From positions 1 through 34,052 of the forward strand of contig JACCLI010000045.1 of assembly GCA_013425455.1 (NCBI GenBank): a DNA stretch of 34,052 bases, in the 5' to 3' direction. The DNA is from Microcaldota archaeon. GTDB lineage: Archaea > Micrarchaeota > Micrarchaeia > Anstonellales > Bilamarchaeaceae. The position numbers and the translations under genes are program-made. Numbering within the stretch: position 1 is the first letter of the stretch; every line of letters begins with the position of its first letter. A model generated the notes under the pieces. It did not search any database and was not told where the DNA came from. It saw only the letters and a program-made list of their open reading frames with translations. Shown piece by piece: positions 17,510 through 26,402 of the stretch.

Positions 17510-18154
17510 CTACTTCTTGCTCTTCGCGTAATCCTCCTTGAACTGCGCAATCCCCCTGTCCGTCAATGGGTGCTTGAACAATTTCTCGAACACATCTGGA
17601 GGTATTGTTGCGATGTGCGCCCCCATCCTCGCCGCATCCATTACATGCACCGGGTCGCGCACAGAGGCGACAATCACTTCAGTTTTGAACTCATAATTTG
17701 ATAAGATATCCATTATGTCCGCAATCAGCTGCATCCCATCTTCCGAAACATCGTCCAATCTTCCCACAAAAGGAGAAACATAGGAAGCCCCGGCCTTCGC
17801 AGCAAGCAATGCCTGGTTTGCGGAGAAAACAAGCGTCACATTCGTCTTTATGCCCTTCTTTTCCAGAATTCGCGCGGCCTTCAGCCCTTCCTTGGTCATG
17901 GGAAGCTTGACCACTATGTTCTTCGCCCACTTCGCGAACTCCGTCCCTTCCTTAACCATCCCGTCCGCATCCTCGCTTATCCCCTCCACGCTCACCGGGC
18001 CGGGCACAAGCGCGGCGATCTCCTGCACCACTTCCTTCTGCCCCCTTCCCGATTTCATTATGATAGTGGGATTAGTGGTCACTCCGTCGCACATCCCCAT
18101 CTCGACCGCAGCCTTTATCTTCCCAACATCCGCCGTATCCAGAAAGAATTTCAT
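17510..18154 (-). CDS. tal: Transaldolase (TalB/fructose-6-phosphate aldolase-like family)
   Basis: [83 protein letters not shown]. Confidence 0.95.
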   Translation of the reverse strand: MKFFLDTADVGKIKAAVEMGMCDGVTTNPTIIMKSGRGQKEVVQEIAALVPGPVSVEGISEDADGMVKEGTEFAKWAKNIVVKLPMTKEGLKAARILEKKGIKTNVTLVFSANQALLAAKAGASYVSPFVGRLDDVSEDGMQLIADIMDILSNYEFKTEVIVASVRDPVHVMDAARMGAHIATIPPDVFEKLFKHPLTDRGIAQFKEDYAKSKK

Positions 18155-18158
18155 ATTC

Positions 18159-19139
18159 TCATCTCTTTTTCATATGCATCGATTCTCTAACTACTGAAGC
18201 AATTCCATCCGCATCCAATTTATACTTTTTGAGCAGCTCAAACGCGCCCCCGGATTCGCAGAAGCGGTCATAAATCCCGTGCCTCCGGACCGGCACCGGA
18301 TATTCGGAAGAAAGCACCTCCGCAACCGCGCTTCCCATCCCCCCGTTCACCTGGTGCTCCTCCACGGTCACCACGAGCCCGGTCTTCCTCGCCCATTCCA
18401 CAATCGTTTTCTTGTCCATCGGCTTTATCGTATGCAAATCCACAACCGCGCAGGAAATCCCTTCCGTATGCAGTTTCTCCGCAGCCGCAAGTGATTCGTA
18501 AACCATCGGCCCGCACGCAATAATAGTGACATCCGCCCCTTCCCTGTACACATTTGCCTCCCCAATCTTAAACGGCGTCTCCGGAGTAGTAAACGCCGGC
18601 ATCTTCTCCCTGCACGTTCGTATGTAAGCCGGCTTTCCCATCTCATGCGCCGCGATGGTCGCCTTCCTCACCTCCTCCACGTCCGCCGGCGCCATCACCA
18701 CTAGATTCGGAATAACCCTCGTAATCGCCATGTCCTCCAGCGCCTGGTGCGATGCCCCGTCAGGCCCCACCGTAACCCCGGTGTGCGAACCGTGGAAAAC
18801 AACCGGCACATCATTATAGCATACGGATACCCTCAACTGGTCCCAATTCCTTCCAGGAGAAAACACCCCGTACGCAGAAATGAACGCCTTCTTTCCGCAC
18901 GCGGCAATCCCGGCGGCCACCCCCGCAAGGTTCTGCTCGGCAACCCCGACCTGGATAAATCTCTTCGGGAACTTTTCCGCGAACCAGTGCGTGCGCGTGG
19001 ATTCGGAAACATCCGCAGTGAGAACCCAGACATCCGGGTCCCTCTCTCCCAGCTCAACGAGCGCCTTTCCGAAGCCGTCCCTGCTCGCCGCAGAACCCTT
19101 CGCCGGGAATGTTATGTGGTCGCGCATCATCAGCATCAC
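18159..19139 (-). CDS. Transketolase C-terminal subunit
   Basis: [88 protein letters not shown]. Confidence 0.95.
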   Translation of the reverse strand: MMLMMRDHITFPAKGSAASRDGFGKALVELGERDPDVWVLTADVSESTRTHWFAEKFPKRFIQVGVAEQNLAGVAAGIAACGKKAFISAYGVFSPGRNWDQLRVSVCYNDVPVVFHGSHTGVTVGPDGASHQALEDMAITRVIPNLVVMAPADVEEVRKATIAAHEMGKPAYIRTCREKMPAFTTPETPFKIGEANVYREGADVTIIACGPMVYESLAAAEKLHTEGISCAVVDLHTIKPMDKKTIVEWARKTGLVVTVEEHQVNGGMGSAVAEVLSSEYPVPVRRHGIYDRFCESGGAFELLKKYKLDADGIASVVRESMHMKKR

Positions 19140-19996
19140 CCTTCCTCCTCAATCACGGTCCTCTCCACCCCGAGCAGATTCAGCGCCTCTTCCGCTTCCT
19201 TTTGCGTAGGCGGCTTCCCATGCCATTCAGTCAGGAATTCCATGAATGGTATCCCCTTCCCAGGAATGGTGTGCGCAATGATGAGCGTCGGCTTCTCATA
19301 AATCGCCTTGCTCTTCTCGCACGCATCAATAATCTCATGGATATTATGCCCGTCCACCTCGATCACGTGCCATCCGAATGCCTGGTATTTCTCAGCAAGC
19401 GGCTCCAGCGGAAGCACCTCTTCCGTAAACCCATCAATCTGGATGTTATTCCTATCCATTATCGCCGTCAAATTCCCCAGCTTATACTTGGACGCAAGAA
19501 GGACCGCTTCCCAAATCTGCCCCTCCCCGTGCTCGCCGTCAGAAATGATTGCGTAAACCCTCCATCTTTTCCTCTCGCTCTTGGAGACTATTGCCATTCC
19601 GACCGCCTGCGACAATCCCTGCCCGAGCGGTCCGGAGGAGTTCTCAATCCCCGGAAGCGCGCTGCGGTGCGGGTGCCCCTGCAATCTGCTGCCCAATTTT
19701 CTCAGCGTGAGCAGTTCCTCCTTAGGGAAATACCCCGCGTTCGCCATCGCCGCATACAACACAGGGCACACATGCCCGTTGGATAAGACCAGTCTATCGC
19801 GGTCCGGCCAGGATGGATTTTTCGGGTCGTGATAAAGAACGTTGAAATAAAGGGCGGTAAATATGTCCGCGAGCCCTATCGAGCCCGCCGAATGCCCTGA
19901 TTTCGCTTCATAGAGCATTTTAATGACGTCTTCGCGTATCGTGTTCGCAATCAGCTTCAGCTGCTTCGTATTCGTGATTCTCATCCTGCTACCCAT
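19136..19996 (-). CDS. Transketolase N-terminal subunit
   Basis: KSGHSAGSIGLADIFTALYFNVLYHDPKNPSWPDRDRLVLSNGH, GPLGQGLSQAVGMA, ISDGEHGEGQIWEA, DRNNIQIDG. Confidence 0.95.
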   Translation of the reverse strand: MGSRMRITNTKQLKLIANTIREDVIKMLYEAKSGHSAGSIGLADIFTALYFNVLYHDPKNPSWPDRDRLVLSNGHVCPVLYAAMANAGYFPKEELLTLRKLGSRLQGHPHRSALPGIENSSGPLGQGLSQAVGMAIVSKSERKRWRVYAIISDGEHGEGQIWEAVLLASKYKLGNLTAIMDRNNIQIDGFTEEVLPLEPLAEKYQAFGWHVIEVDGHNIHEIIDACEKSKAIYEKPTLIIAHTIPGKGIPFMEFLTEWHGKPPTQKEAEEALNLLGVERTVIEEEG

Positions 19997-20642
19997 GCCG
20001 TTCCCCCCAGCCCCTTTTCAAGGAATTCTTCAGTTCCTCAACCGCCTTCCCCACGTCCGGCTTCGCGAATATCGCGCTCGCAGCCGCAAGGCCGTTCGCC
20101 CCGGCTTCCGAAGCCCTCAATGCAGTCTCCGGGTTTATTCCCCCATCCGCCTCTATCTCTGCTTTCGGAAGCATCCTTCTTAATTCCCTTATCTTCGCCT
20201 CCACTTCCGGAATGTATTTCTGCCCGTAGAAGCCCGGATGCACGCTCATAACCAGTATTTTCTCCACATTTTTGAGGTAAGGATTTATTTTCTCCAAAGA
20301 AGTCTCGGGATTCAGCGCAACCCCCAGCCTCCCGCCGCTCTCCTTCACAGCCTTTGCAAGATTATCCCAGCTCTCAACCGCCTCCACGTGCACCATGTGC
20401 AGGTAAGGCCCCTTCACCTTCCCGACCCACTCCTCGGGCCTCTGCACCATCCAGTGGATTTCGTATTTCAATCCGGAAGGAAGTTCCTGCAATTCCTTAA
20501 CTCCAATAGTAAAATTAGGGACAAATTTGTTATCCATTATATCGATATGGATAGTCTTTACATAATTCCTGACGCGTGAGATATGCTCCAGCAATTCCTC
20601 CTTGGTTTTTACCAGGACGGCTGGTATTATCTCTAGCGCCAT
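19989..20642 (-). CDS. rpe: Ribulose-phosphate 3-epimerase
   Basis: IIPAVLVKTKEELLEHI, IHIDIMDNKFVPNFTIG, VMSVHPGFYGQKYIPE, IEADGGINPET; start ATG 20642 preceded by GGGTGA. Confidence 0.93.
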   Translation of the reverse strand: MALEIIPAVLVKTKEELLEHISRVRNYVKTIHIDIMDNKFVPNFTIGVKELQELPSGLKYEIHWMVQRPEEWVGKVKGPYLHMVHVEAVESWDNLAKAVKESGGRLGVALNPETSLEKINPYLKNVEKILVMSVHPGFYGQKYIPEVEAKIRELRRMLPKAEIEADGGINPETALRASEAGANGLAAASAIFAKPDVGKAVEELKNSLKRGWGERHG

Positions 20643-20731
20643 AGTTTCACCCTTGCGCAACCCCAGTTGCGCCTAGAATACGAGCGCTTGCCCGTAATAT
20701 TGTATACCCGTTTAGAATTAAAATATTCGCC

Positions 20732-20782
20732 TCAGCCCAGGAACTTCCTCATGGTCGCAGCTTTCACAATCTCCTCCTGCAA
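20732..20782 (-). pseudogene. Detached duplicate of the PEP carboxylase C-terminal 16 codons
   Basis: Minus strand reads LQEEIVKAATMRKFLG* exactly as at the true gene end (20879-20929), with 12 of 16 codons synonymously different. Confidence 0.8.
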
Positions 20783-20822
20783 GAAGAAACGCGGGGGAGG
20801 CGTCCCCCCCATTTCTCTCTAC

Positions 20823-20854
20823 GTTTCTGACCCCCCTCCACTTCACTCAGAAAC
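20823..20854. repeat. 8-bp inverted repeat GTTTCTGA...TCAGAAAC in the spacer between the two PEPC 3' ends
   Basis: Arms 20823-20830 and 20847-20854, 16-nt loop; read directly. Confidence 0.75.
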
Positions 20855-20878
20855 CCTTTGCACGCACTCCTTACGCAT

Positions 20879-22342
20879 TTATCCTAGAAATTTTCGCATA
20901 GTTGCTGCCTTGACTATCTCCTCCTGCAGCGCCTCGTGCCCTCCGTCCTCCACCTTCTTGAGTATATATTTGGAAAGCGCACGATGCGGCTCGTCCGTCT
21001 CGAACTCAAACCTTTCCAGCACCGGCAGCATCTTCCTCTCAATCTCAGGAAACAGCTCCAGATTCTCCTTGTTCAGATAAACCAGCGCATCCTTCAAGTC
21101 CTCCTCAAAACCCGAATAAACAGAACCTATATACTCGTAATCCTTCTCCACCAGCGCGTTCAGCCCAAGCATCTCCGGAGGAATCCCAATGGAGTAAAGC
21201 GCCGCACAGAAAGTAATCGCCCGCGGAAGCTTCACCTCTCCTATTCCCCTCGAGTATCCGAACAGCCCCACATGCAGCTTTCTCTTCCTCCTTCCCGGCA
21301 CATACCTCGCCACCCTGTTGATCATGGGAGCAAGAATCGCAATCTGCGCCCTATACTCCGCGGAAACCTTCCCGATTATCCGCAGCGACCTCTCCTTATC
21401 CACGTCCCGGGGCGCCCCCCTTTTCGCCTCCCGTATCTTCCTCACCGCCTCTATCACCTGCTCGGGCCGATAATCGTATTTGAATGCGGATTGCAGAGTA
21501 AGCGTCTGCACGTTCGGATAGCTCTTCATGAACGATTCCACGTTCGTTGGCTTCAGATTCCCCCTGAACGGCGCGCTCCCAGCCCCGATAATTGGGTAGA
21601 TGCTCACCCCGCTCCTTTCCTCAAGCGCATGCAAATCCGCCACCGCATTCTTTATCATCAGCACCGTGCTCAGCGACCCGTAATTCAACGCAGGGTCGCT
21701 CCTCGCCAAAAATACCCTCTGGTATTCCAAATCCTTGTCCGCGATATACTCCTCCACAATCCCCGCAGCCTTCCCCATCGCCTCCTTGTCTTCAAGCAGG
21801 GGAATCATGCTTATGCGCGCGGGCTTCAGCTCCCCGACCCACTCCGCAACCGTGAGGTTCCCGCCCGCAATCTTCTTTCCCCCTTTCCCCGCAACAAAGT
21901 CCTTATAGTAATTATATACGCGGTTCAGCGATGCCGCACTAGTCGTCATCGGCAAAATGACCTCAAAAATCGGCGCCACATCCTTCCCGTAGAAAGCCCT
22001 GCACGCGTCAAAATTCCGCGGGATGGATTCCAGCGCCTCCAGCAATACCTTCCCCTCGTTCTTCTCCACCTCCGGGTTCGGCACCCTCAGTGTGAGGAAC
22101 ACATCTTCCCCCAACGTTTTCTCCCTGAAGAAATATTCATACCTGCTCAGGAGCTTCCTCACAACGAAGGAATCCACCTCCTTCCCTTCGCAGTCCCACA
22201 TCTGCTCCTCGCATCCCAAATCATAATAAGCGTAGAACGCCTCCTTCACCTCAGTCTCCCCGTCCATTATGCTCGAATCGCTGAAGAAAGGAATGGAAGC
22301 ATTATCTGGATGCTGGGTGCTCATACACCTTGGCACTTTCAT
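20879..22342 (-). CDS. ppcA: Archaeal-type phosphoenolpyruvate carboxylase
   Basis: MKVPRCMSTQHPDNASIPFFSDSSIMDGETEVKEAFYAYYDLGCEEQMWDCEGKEVD; ends MRKFLG; start set at MKVPR (22342). Confidence 0.93.
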   Translation of the reverse strand: MKVPRCMSTQHPDNASIPFFSDSSIMDGETEVKEAFYAYYDLGCEEQMWDCEGKEVDSFVVRKLLSRYEYFFREKTLGEDVFLTLRVPNPEVEKNEGKVLLEALESIPRNFDACRAFYGKDVAPIFEVILPMTTSAASLNRVYNYYKDFVAGKGGKKIAGGNLTVAEWVGELKPARISMIPLLEDKEAMGKAAGIVEEYIADKDLEYQRVFLARSDPALNYGSLSTVLMIKNAVADLHALEERSGVSIYPIIGAGSAPFRGNLKPTNVESFMKSYPNVQTLTLQSAFKYDYRPEQVIEAVRKIREAKRGAPRDVDKERSLRIIGKVSAEYRAQIAILAPMINRVARYVPGRRKRKLHVGLFGYSRGIGEVKLPRAITFCAALYSIGIPPEMLGLNALVEKDYEYIGSVYSGFEEDLKDALVYLNKENLELFPEIERKMLPVLERFEFETDEPHRALSKYILKKVEDGGHEALQEEIVKAATMRKFLG

Positions 22343-22410
22343 TATTTCCCCAATATCTCTGCTGGGCATTCGTTTATAACTTTTCCCGAATTTATCTATC
22401 CGTGGTAAAA

Positions 22411-22491
22411 ATGGCAACCAAGAAAAAAGCAAAGAAGAAGGGAAAGAAAGTCATGAAGAAGCACGCCAAGAGCTGCGTCTGCTGCAGATAA
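22411..22491 (+). CDS. Lys-rich mini-protein 1 (26 aa; 29 aa if GTG at 22402 is used)
   Basis: MATKKKAKKKGKKVMKKHAKSCVCCR; own TTTATAA box; followed by T-rich tract. Confidence 0.55.
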   Translation: MATKKKAKKKGKKVMKKHAKSCVCCR

Positions 22492-22528
22492 TTTTTTCCC
22501 TTTTTCTAATTTTTTCAAACTTTTTGCA
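22490..22528 (+). terminator. T-rich archaeal terminator after mini-gene 1
   Basis: AATTTTTTCCCTTTTTCTAATTTTTTCAAACTTTTTG: successive T-runs directly after the stop. Confidence 0.6.
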
Positions 22529-22583
22529 AAAAATCGCACATACGTTTATAATGCTTCTCTGTTTTACAATCTCAGTGGTAAAA

Positions 22584-22637
22584 ATGGCAACCAAAAAGAA
22601 ATCAAAGAAAAAGGTCGCGAAAAAGGGAAGAAAATAA
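22584..22637 (+). CDS. Lys-rich mini-protein 2 (17 aa; 20 aa if GTG at 22575 is used)
   Basis: MATKKKSKKKVAKKGRK; same CGTTTATAA...GTGGTAAAAATGGCAACCAA upstream layout as mini-gene 1. Confidence 0.5.
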   Translation: MATKKKSKKKVAKKGRK

Positions 22638-22674
22638 TTTTCTTCCCTATTCTTATTTTTATGAGGTTGTTTGC

Positions 22675-22974
22675 ATGAGAAAAATCCTGTTAAGCTCCCT
22701 GTTGCTGCTCGTGCTCTTTGGCTGCATCGGCACCACGCCGCTTAAGGACCTGGAGCAGAAGCCCGCGGATTTCATGGGCAAGAAAATAACCGTGAGCGGA
22801 ACTGTAGAAGATACGGTAAGAATAGGCTCGATCTCAGGTTACACCCTTACCGATGGAACATATTCCATAAAAGTGTCCAGCCAGTCCCTTCCAGCTGAAG
22901 GGAAGCAAATAACAGTCACTGGAACATGGATGCGGGACTCATTGTTTGGCTACTATCTTCTCGCGGAAGAATGA
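22675..22974 (+). CDS. Small lipoprotein with OB-fold-like domain
   Basis: Signal peptide with lipobox LVLFGC; KPADFMGKKITVSGTVEDTVRIGSISGYTLTDGTYSIKVSS. Confidence 0.75.
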   Translation: MRKILLSSLLLLVLFGCIGTTPLKDLEQKPADFMGKKITVSGTVEDTVRIGSISGYTLTDGTYSIKVSSQSLPAEGKQITVTGTWMRDSLFGYYLLAEE

Positions 22975-23004
22975 TGCGCCTTCATAGCGAAGAGCTGCAA
23001 TTCA

Positions 23005-23014
23005 TTTTTTATTC
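23005..23014 (+). promoter_or_regulatory. TTTTTTATTC TATA-like box (leaderless type)
   Basis: A is 24 nt upstream of ATG 23035. Confidence 0.45.
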
Positions 23015-23034
23015 TTTTTCGCTGAGCAATCCAT

Positions 23035-24015
23035 ATGATTCTGGAAGCGGCCATCCTAATCGCCTCCCTCATAGCACTTGCCAAATCCTCAGACGTGGTC
23101 ACGGACAAGGCCATAATCCTCTCCGATTATTTCGGCATCTCAAGGATGGCGATAGGGTTTCTCCTTCTCGCGGGCTCCACATCTCTCCCGGAATTCTCGG
23201 TCGCGGTCGTCTCTTCGGTGATGGGGAATGGCGCAATCTCTGCAGGAAATGTTTTCGGCGCAAACATCGCGGACATACTTCTCATCCTGGGCGCGTGCGC
23301 AATAGGCTACGGACTTGTCCTCAAAAAGGAGGACGCCACGGAGATATTGGCCGTGCTTCTCGTCACATCCGCAATAATGCTCTATTTCATCTATTCCGCC
23401 TTAATCCTTCACTCCCCCGTCATAGAGCGGCTTGAGGGCGCCCTCCTCCTATTTGCTTTCCTGTTTTATGTATACTATGTGATGGCAAGCAAGAAGTTTC
23501 CGAACCTGGACGGCCGAAAGGTTGCAAAAAAGGAGGCGCTTAGCGCATTCATCCTTTTCTTCATCAGCATCGGGGTCGTGGTGCTGAGCGCAGGCCTTGC
23601 TGTCGATTCCGTAACAAAACTATCCGAGCTCGTCGACATCTCCAGGAGCTTCCTGGGGGCAACCTTAGTTTCCATGGGCACCACCCTCCCGGAGCTTTCC
23701 GTCTCCCTCTCCGCCGCACGCAAGAAGGAATACTCCCTCGCCCTCGGCAATGCGGTGGGGAGCACAATAGTAAACCTCACCGCGGTACTCGGCGTGGCCG
23801 CGGTCATAAACCCGATAGTCATACTCGCGCCCTCCACATTCCTAGTCACGCTTATTTTCGCCGTTTTGGCGAACCTCATCCTCCTCTATATCGCAATCAG
23901 GGTCAAGAAGCTTGGCAGGCTTTCAGGCATAATACTGTTTGTGGTTTACATTTCCTTCCTGGTCGTTCTCTATATCGCCGAGTCCCAGAACGGCCTGCTT
24001 CCGGCGCCTGCCTAG
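23035..24015 (+). CDS. Sodium/calcium exchanger (CaCA, YrbG-like) family protein
   Basis: Two inverted repeats: GSTSLPEFSVAVVSSVMGNGAISAGNVFGANIADILLILG and GTTLPELSVSLSAARKKEYSLALGNAVGSTIVNLTAVLG. Confidence 0.93.
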   Translation: MILEAAILIASLIALAKSSDVVTDKAIILSDYFGISRMAIGFLLLAGSTSLPEFSVAVVSSVMGNGAISAGNVFGANIADILLILGACAIGYGLVLKKEDATEILAVLLVTSAIMLYFIYSALILHSPVIERLEGALLLFAFLFYVYYVMASKKFPNLDGRKVAKKEALSAFILFFISIGVVVLSAGLAVDSVTKLSELVDISRSFLGATLVSMGTTLPELSVSLSAARKKEYSLALGNAVGSTIVNLTAVLGVAAVINPIVILAPSTFLVTLIFAVLANLILLYIAIRVKKLGRLSGIILFVVYISFLVVLYIAESQNGLLPAPA

Positions 24016-25319
24016 CCCTTCATTTCCAGCACTTCCCTGGCCTTCTTTACGATCAGGTGCGAATTTGCAACCAATACTTTCCTTTCCCCCATCAATACCT
24101 TCCCGTCGCAAATGGTTGTGTCCACCGCGGAAGGGAATGCAGAATATACTATCTGGCTTATGGGGTCGTTCATCGGGGAAAATGCAAGGTGATTAGTAGA
24201 AAGAAGAAGAATATCCGCCTTCATCCCCCTCGCCAGTTTTCCCGTGTAATCCATCCCGAGCGCCTGCGCGCCCATCCAGGTGCCCATCGCAAAAGCCTGC
24301 GTGTGCTCCATCGCGTGCGGGTCCCTCCAGTGCACCTTCTGCAGGAGGCAGGCGAGCCTCATCTGCTCCATCATGCTGAAATTGTAATATGCCGCCACGT
24401 CCGTCCCAAGCCCTATAGTAATCCCCATCCTAAGCATCTTCGGCACATCCGCCACCCCGCTCGCCAAAAACATATTGGAGCCCGGGCAGTGCGCAACCTT
24501 CACCTTCCTTTTTTTCAAAAGCCTCAGTTCTTTTTCCGTGCACCATATGCAATGTGCAAGCAAGGTCCTCTCGTTTAAAATGCCCAATTTCTCAAAATGC
24601 CTTACAGAGCCCTCCCCATACAATTTCATATCGCCCTTTCTCTCCAGAGTATTCTCATCTGTATGCGTGCGGAAGAACACCCCGTATTTATCTGCCATCT
24701 CTCCCGCCCCAACAAGCAACTCATCCGTGCAGGTGAGCGCAAACCGCGGAGTGAGCGCATATCTCAATCTCCCCCCCGCCTTCCCGTTCCACTTCCTCAG
24801 CAGTTTTTCACTCTCCCGGAGCGCAAAATCCGTATCCTCCACCTGCTCCGGAGGGGAATTCCTGTCCATCAACGTCTTCCCAATCATCCCCCTCAGCCCG
24901 AACCTCTCCGCAACCCGGAAAGCCTCCTCCGTATGGTGCACCGCGGTGAAATCCGAAAAGCTGGTGGTCCCGCTCCTTATCATCTGCAGGTACGTGACTT
25001 CGGCGCATGCCCGCGCCCTCTCCTTTGTGAGTGCGCCTTCCCATTTCCATATGTATTTCTTCAGCCACTCCAAAAGCGTCATGTCCGGAGTTAATCCCTT
25101 CGTCGCCACCTGGTAGGAATGCATATGCGTGTCCACGAACCCGGGGCACACCAGCCTGTCTTCTCCCCCGAGTGAATCCGAGAATTTGTATTTCTTTCTA
25201 ATTTCTCTTCTTTTTCCAATATCCACTATCCTGTCCCCCTCCACCGCAAGGCTCCAGTTCTCCTTAACTCCGGAAGGAGTAACCATCCACCTTCCCCAAA
25301 CTTCGTACATCCTTTTCAT
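24012..25319 (-). CDS. Amidohydrolase (MTA/SAH deaminase-like)
   Basis: CPGFVDTHMHSYQVATKGL, HTDENTLE, LLAHCIWCTEKEL, VAHCPGSNMFLASGVADVPKMLRMGITIGLGTDVAAYYN. Confidence 0.9.
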   Translation of the reverse strand: MKRMYEVWGRWMVTPSGVKENWSLAVEGDRIVDIGKRREIRKKYKFSDSLGGEDRLVCPGFVDTHMHSYQVATKGLTPDMTLLEWLKKYIWKWEGALTKERARACAEVTYLQMIRSGTTSFSDFTAVHHTEEAFRVAERFGLRGMIGKTLMDRNSPPEQVEDTDFALRESEKLLRKWNGKAGGRLRYALTPRFALTCTDELLVGAGEMADKYGVFFRTHTDENTLERKGDMKLYGEGSVRHFEKLGILNERTLLAHCIWCTEKELRLLKKRKVKVAHCPGSNMFLASGVADVPKMLRMGITIGLGTDVAAYYNFSMMEQMRLACLLQKVHWRDPHAMEHTQAFAMGTWMGAQALGMDYTGKLARGMKADILLLSTNHLAFSPMNDPISQIVYSAFPSAVDTTICDGKVLMGERKVLVANSHLIVKKAREVLEMKG

Positions 25320-25387
25320 CAGAACCGCTTTTCCCTCCAGCGCAAGGTTTTAATTCCTCACGGGTGTAGGCTTCCCGAGGTGTAAAA

Positions 25388-25744
25388 GTGGTTGAGAAAA
25401 AAATGAAGAAGTGGCTCCAGGTAATCGGGCCGTGGTCATACATCGCAGGGATAGCAATCGCGGTACTTGCGGGTTTCGCAATGCCGGCCAACCAGAGCGT
25501 CATAACCGTGCTGGCGGCGCTTGGTTTCATCGTGGGGTTGCTCAACATCCGGGACATCGAAAAGACGAAGTTCCTGATCGGCGTCATAACGCTGCTCGCG
25601 GCTGGCATGTACATAAACCTGCTGACCTCGAACATACAATACATCGGCCAACAGATATTCCAGGCAGTCAACTACATGATAATATTCACGATACCTGGCG
25701 CCGTTGTAGTGTCCCTGAAAGTCATCCACGAAGTGGCCTCCTAG
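25388..25744 (+). CDS. Small multi-pass membrane protein (118 aa)
   Basis: Hydrophobic segments; GTG start preceded by AGGTGT; KKWLQVIGPWSYIAGIAIAVLAGF. Confidence 0.65.
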   Translation: MVEKKMKKWLQVIGPWSYIAGIAIAVLAGFAMPANQSVITVLAALGFIVGLLNIRDIEKTKFLIGVITLLAAGMYINLLTSNIQYIGQQIFQAVNYMIIFTIPGAVVVSLKVIHEVAS

Positions 25745-25754
25745 ATTTTTCCTT

Positions 25755-26402
25755 ATGGAAATCGGAAGGATGCTCCTTCTCATGCAGAGGGAGTCCTCCA
25801 GGAGGGGGGCTCCCGTCCTTTCCGTCGAATCAGCGATTGGGAGGGGTTCTTTTGCCATCCTTGTTTTTACCACACTCTCAGCCCGCACCAGGGACGAGAC
25901 CACAATAAAGGCTGGAAGGAAGCTCCTCTCCCGCGCACCCACTCCGCAAAAACTCGCCCGGCTTAGCACCGCACAAATCTCACGCCTCATCTACCCGGCC
26001 GGCTTCTACAAGACGAAGGCGAAGCACCTGCACGCGCTAGCGCATAAGCTTATCTCAGAATTCAATGGAAAAGTCCCCTCCACCTTCGAATCCCTCACCT
26101 CACTCCCCGGAGTCGGAAGGAAAACCGCGAACATAGTGCTCGCCTCCGCCTTCGGGAAGCACACAATAGGCGTGGATACCCACGTGCACAGAATAAGCAA
26201 CCGCCTGGGATTAGTGAGGGCAAAAACCCCTGAAAAGACGAACGACGCGCTAGACCGCATCATCCCAAATAAATACAAAAAGAAATTCAACATGTCAATG
26301 GTCGCATTCGGGCAGACGGTGTGCACCCCTTTGCGCCCAAAATGCTCCGAGTGCCCCTTAACGAAGGGCTGCCCGAAAATCGGGGTTAAGAGCCCACGGT
26401 GA
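25755..26402 (+). CDS. nth: Endonuclease III
   Basis: HhH and catalytic region LPGVGRKTANIVLASAFGKHTIGVDTHVHRISNRLGL; Fe-S cluster CTPLRPKCSECPLTKGC. Confidence 0.95.
   Translation: MEIGRMLLLMQRESSRRGAPVLSVESAIGRGSFAILVFTTLSARTRDETTIKAGRKLLSRAPTPQKLARLSTAQISRLIYPAGFYKTKAKHLHALAHKLISEFNGKVPSTFESLTSLPGVGRKTANIVLASAFGKHTIGVDTHVHRISNRLGLVRAKTPEKTNDALDRIIPNKYKKKFNMSMVAFGQTVCTPLRPKCSECPLTKGCPKIGVKSPR

Noticed and set aside
20936-22408. 490-aa plus-strand ORF antisense to PEP carboxylase
   Set aside because: Arg/Pro/His-rich composition with no domain; mirrors the opposite coding strand, a typical antisense artefact in a GC-rich gene.
23923-24111. Small ORFs spanning the Cax exchanger/amidohydrolase convergent end
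   Set aside because: No start context or recognisable product; both flanking genes are well supported and overlap only at CTAG.
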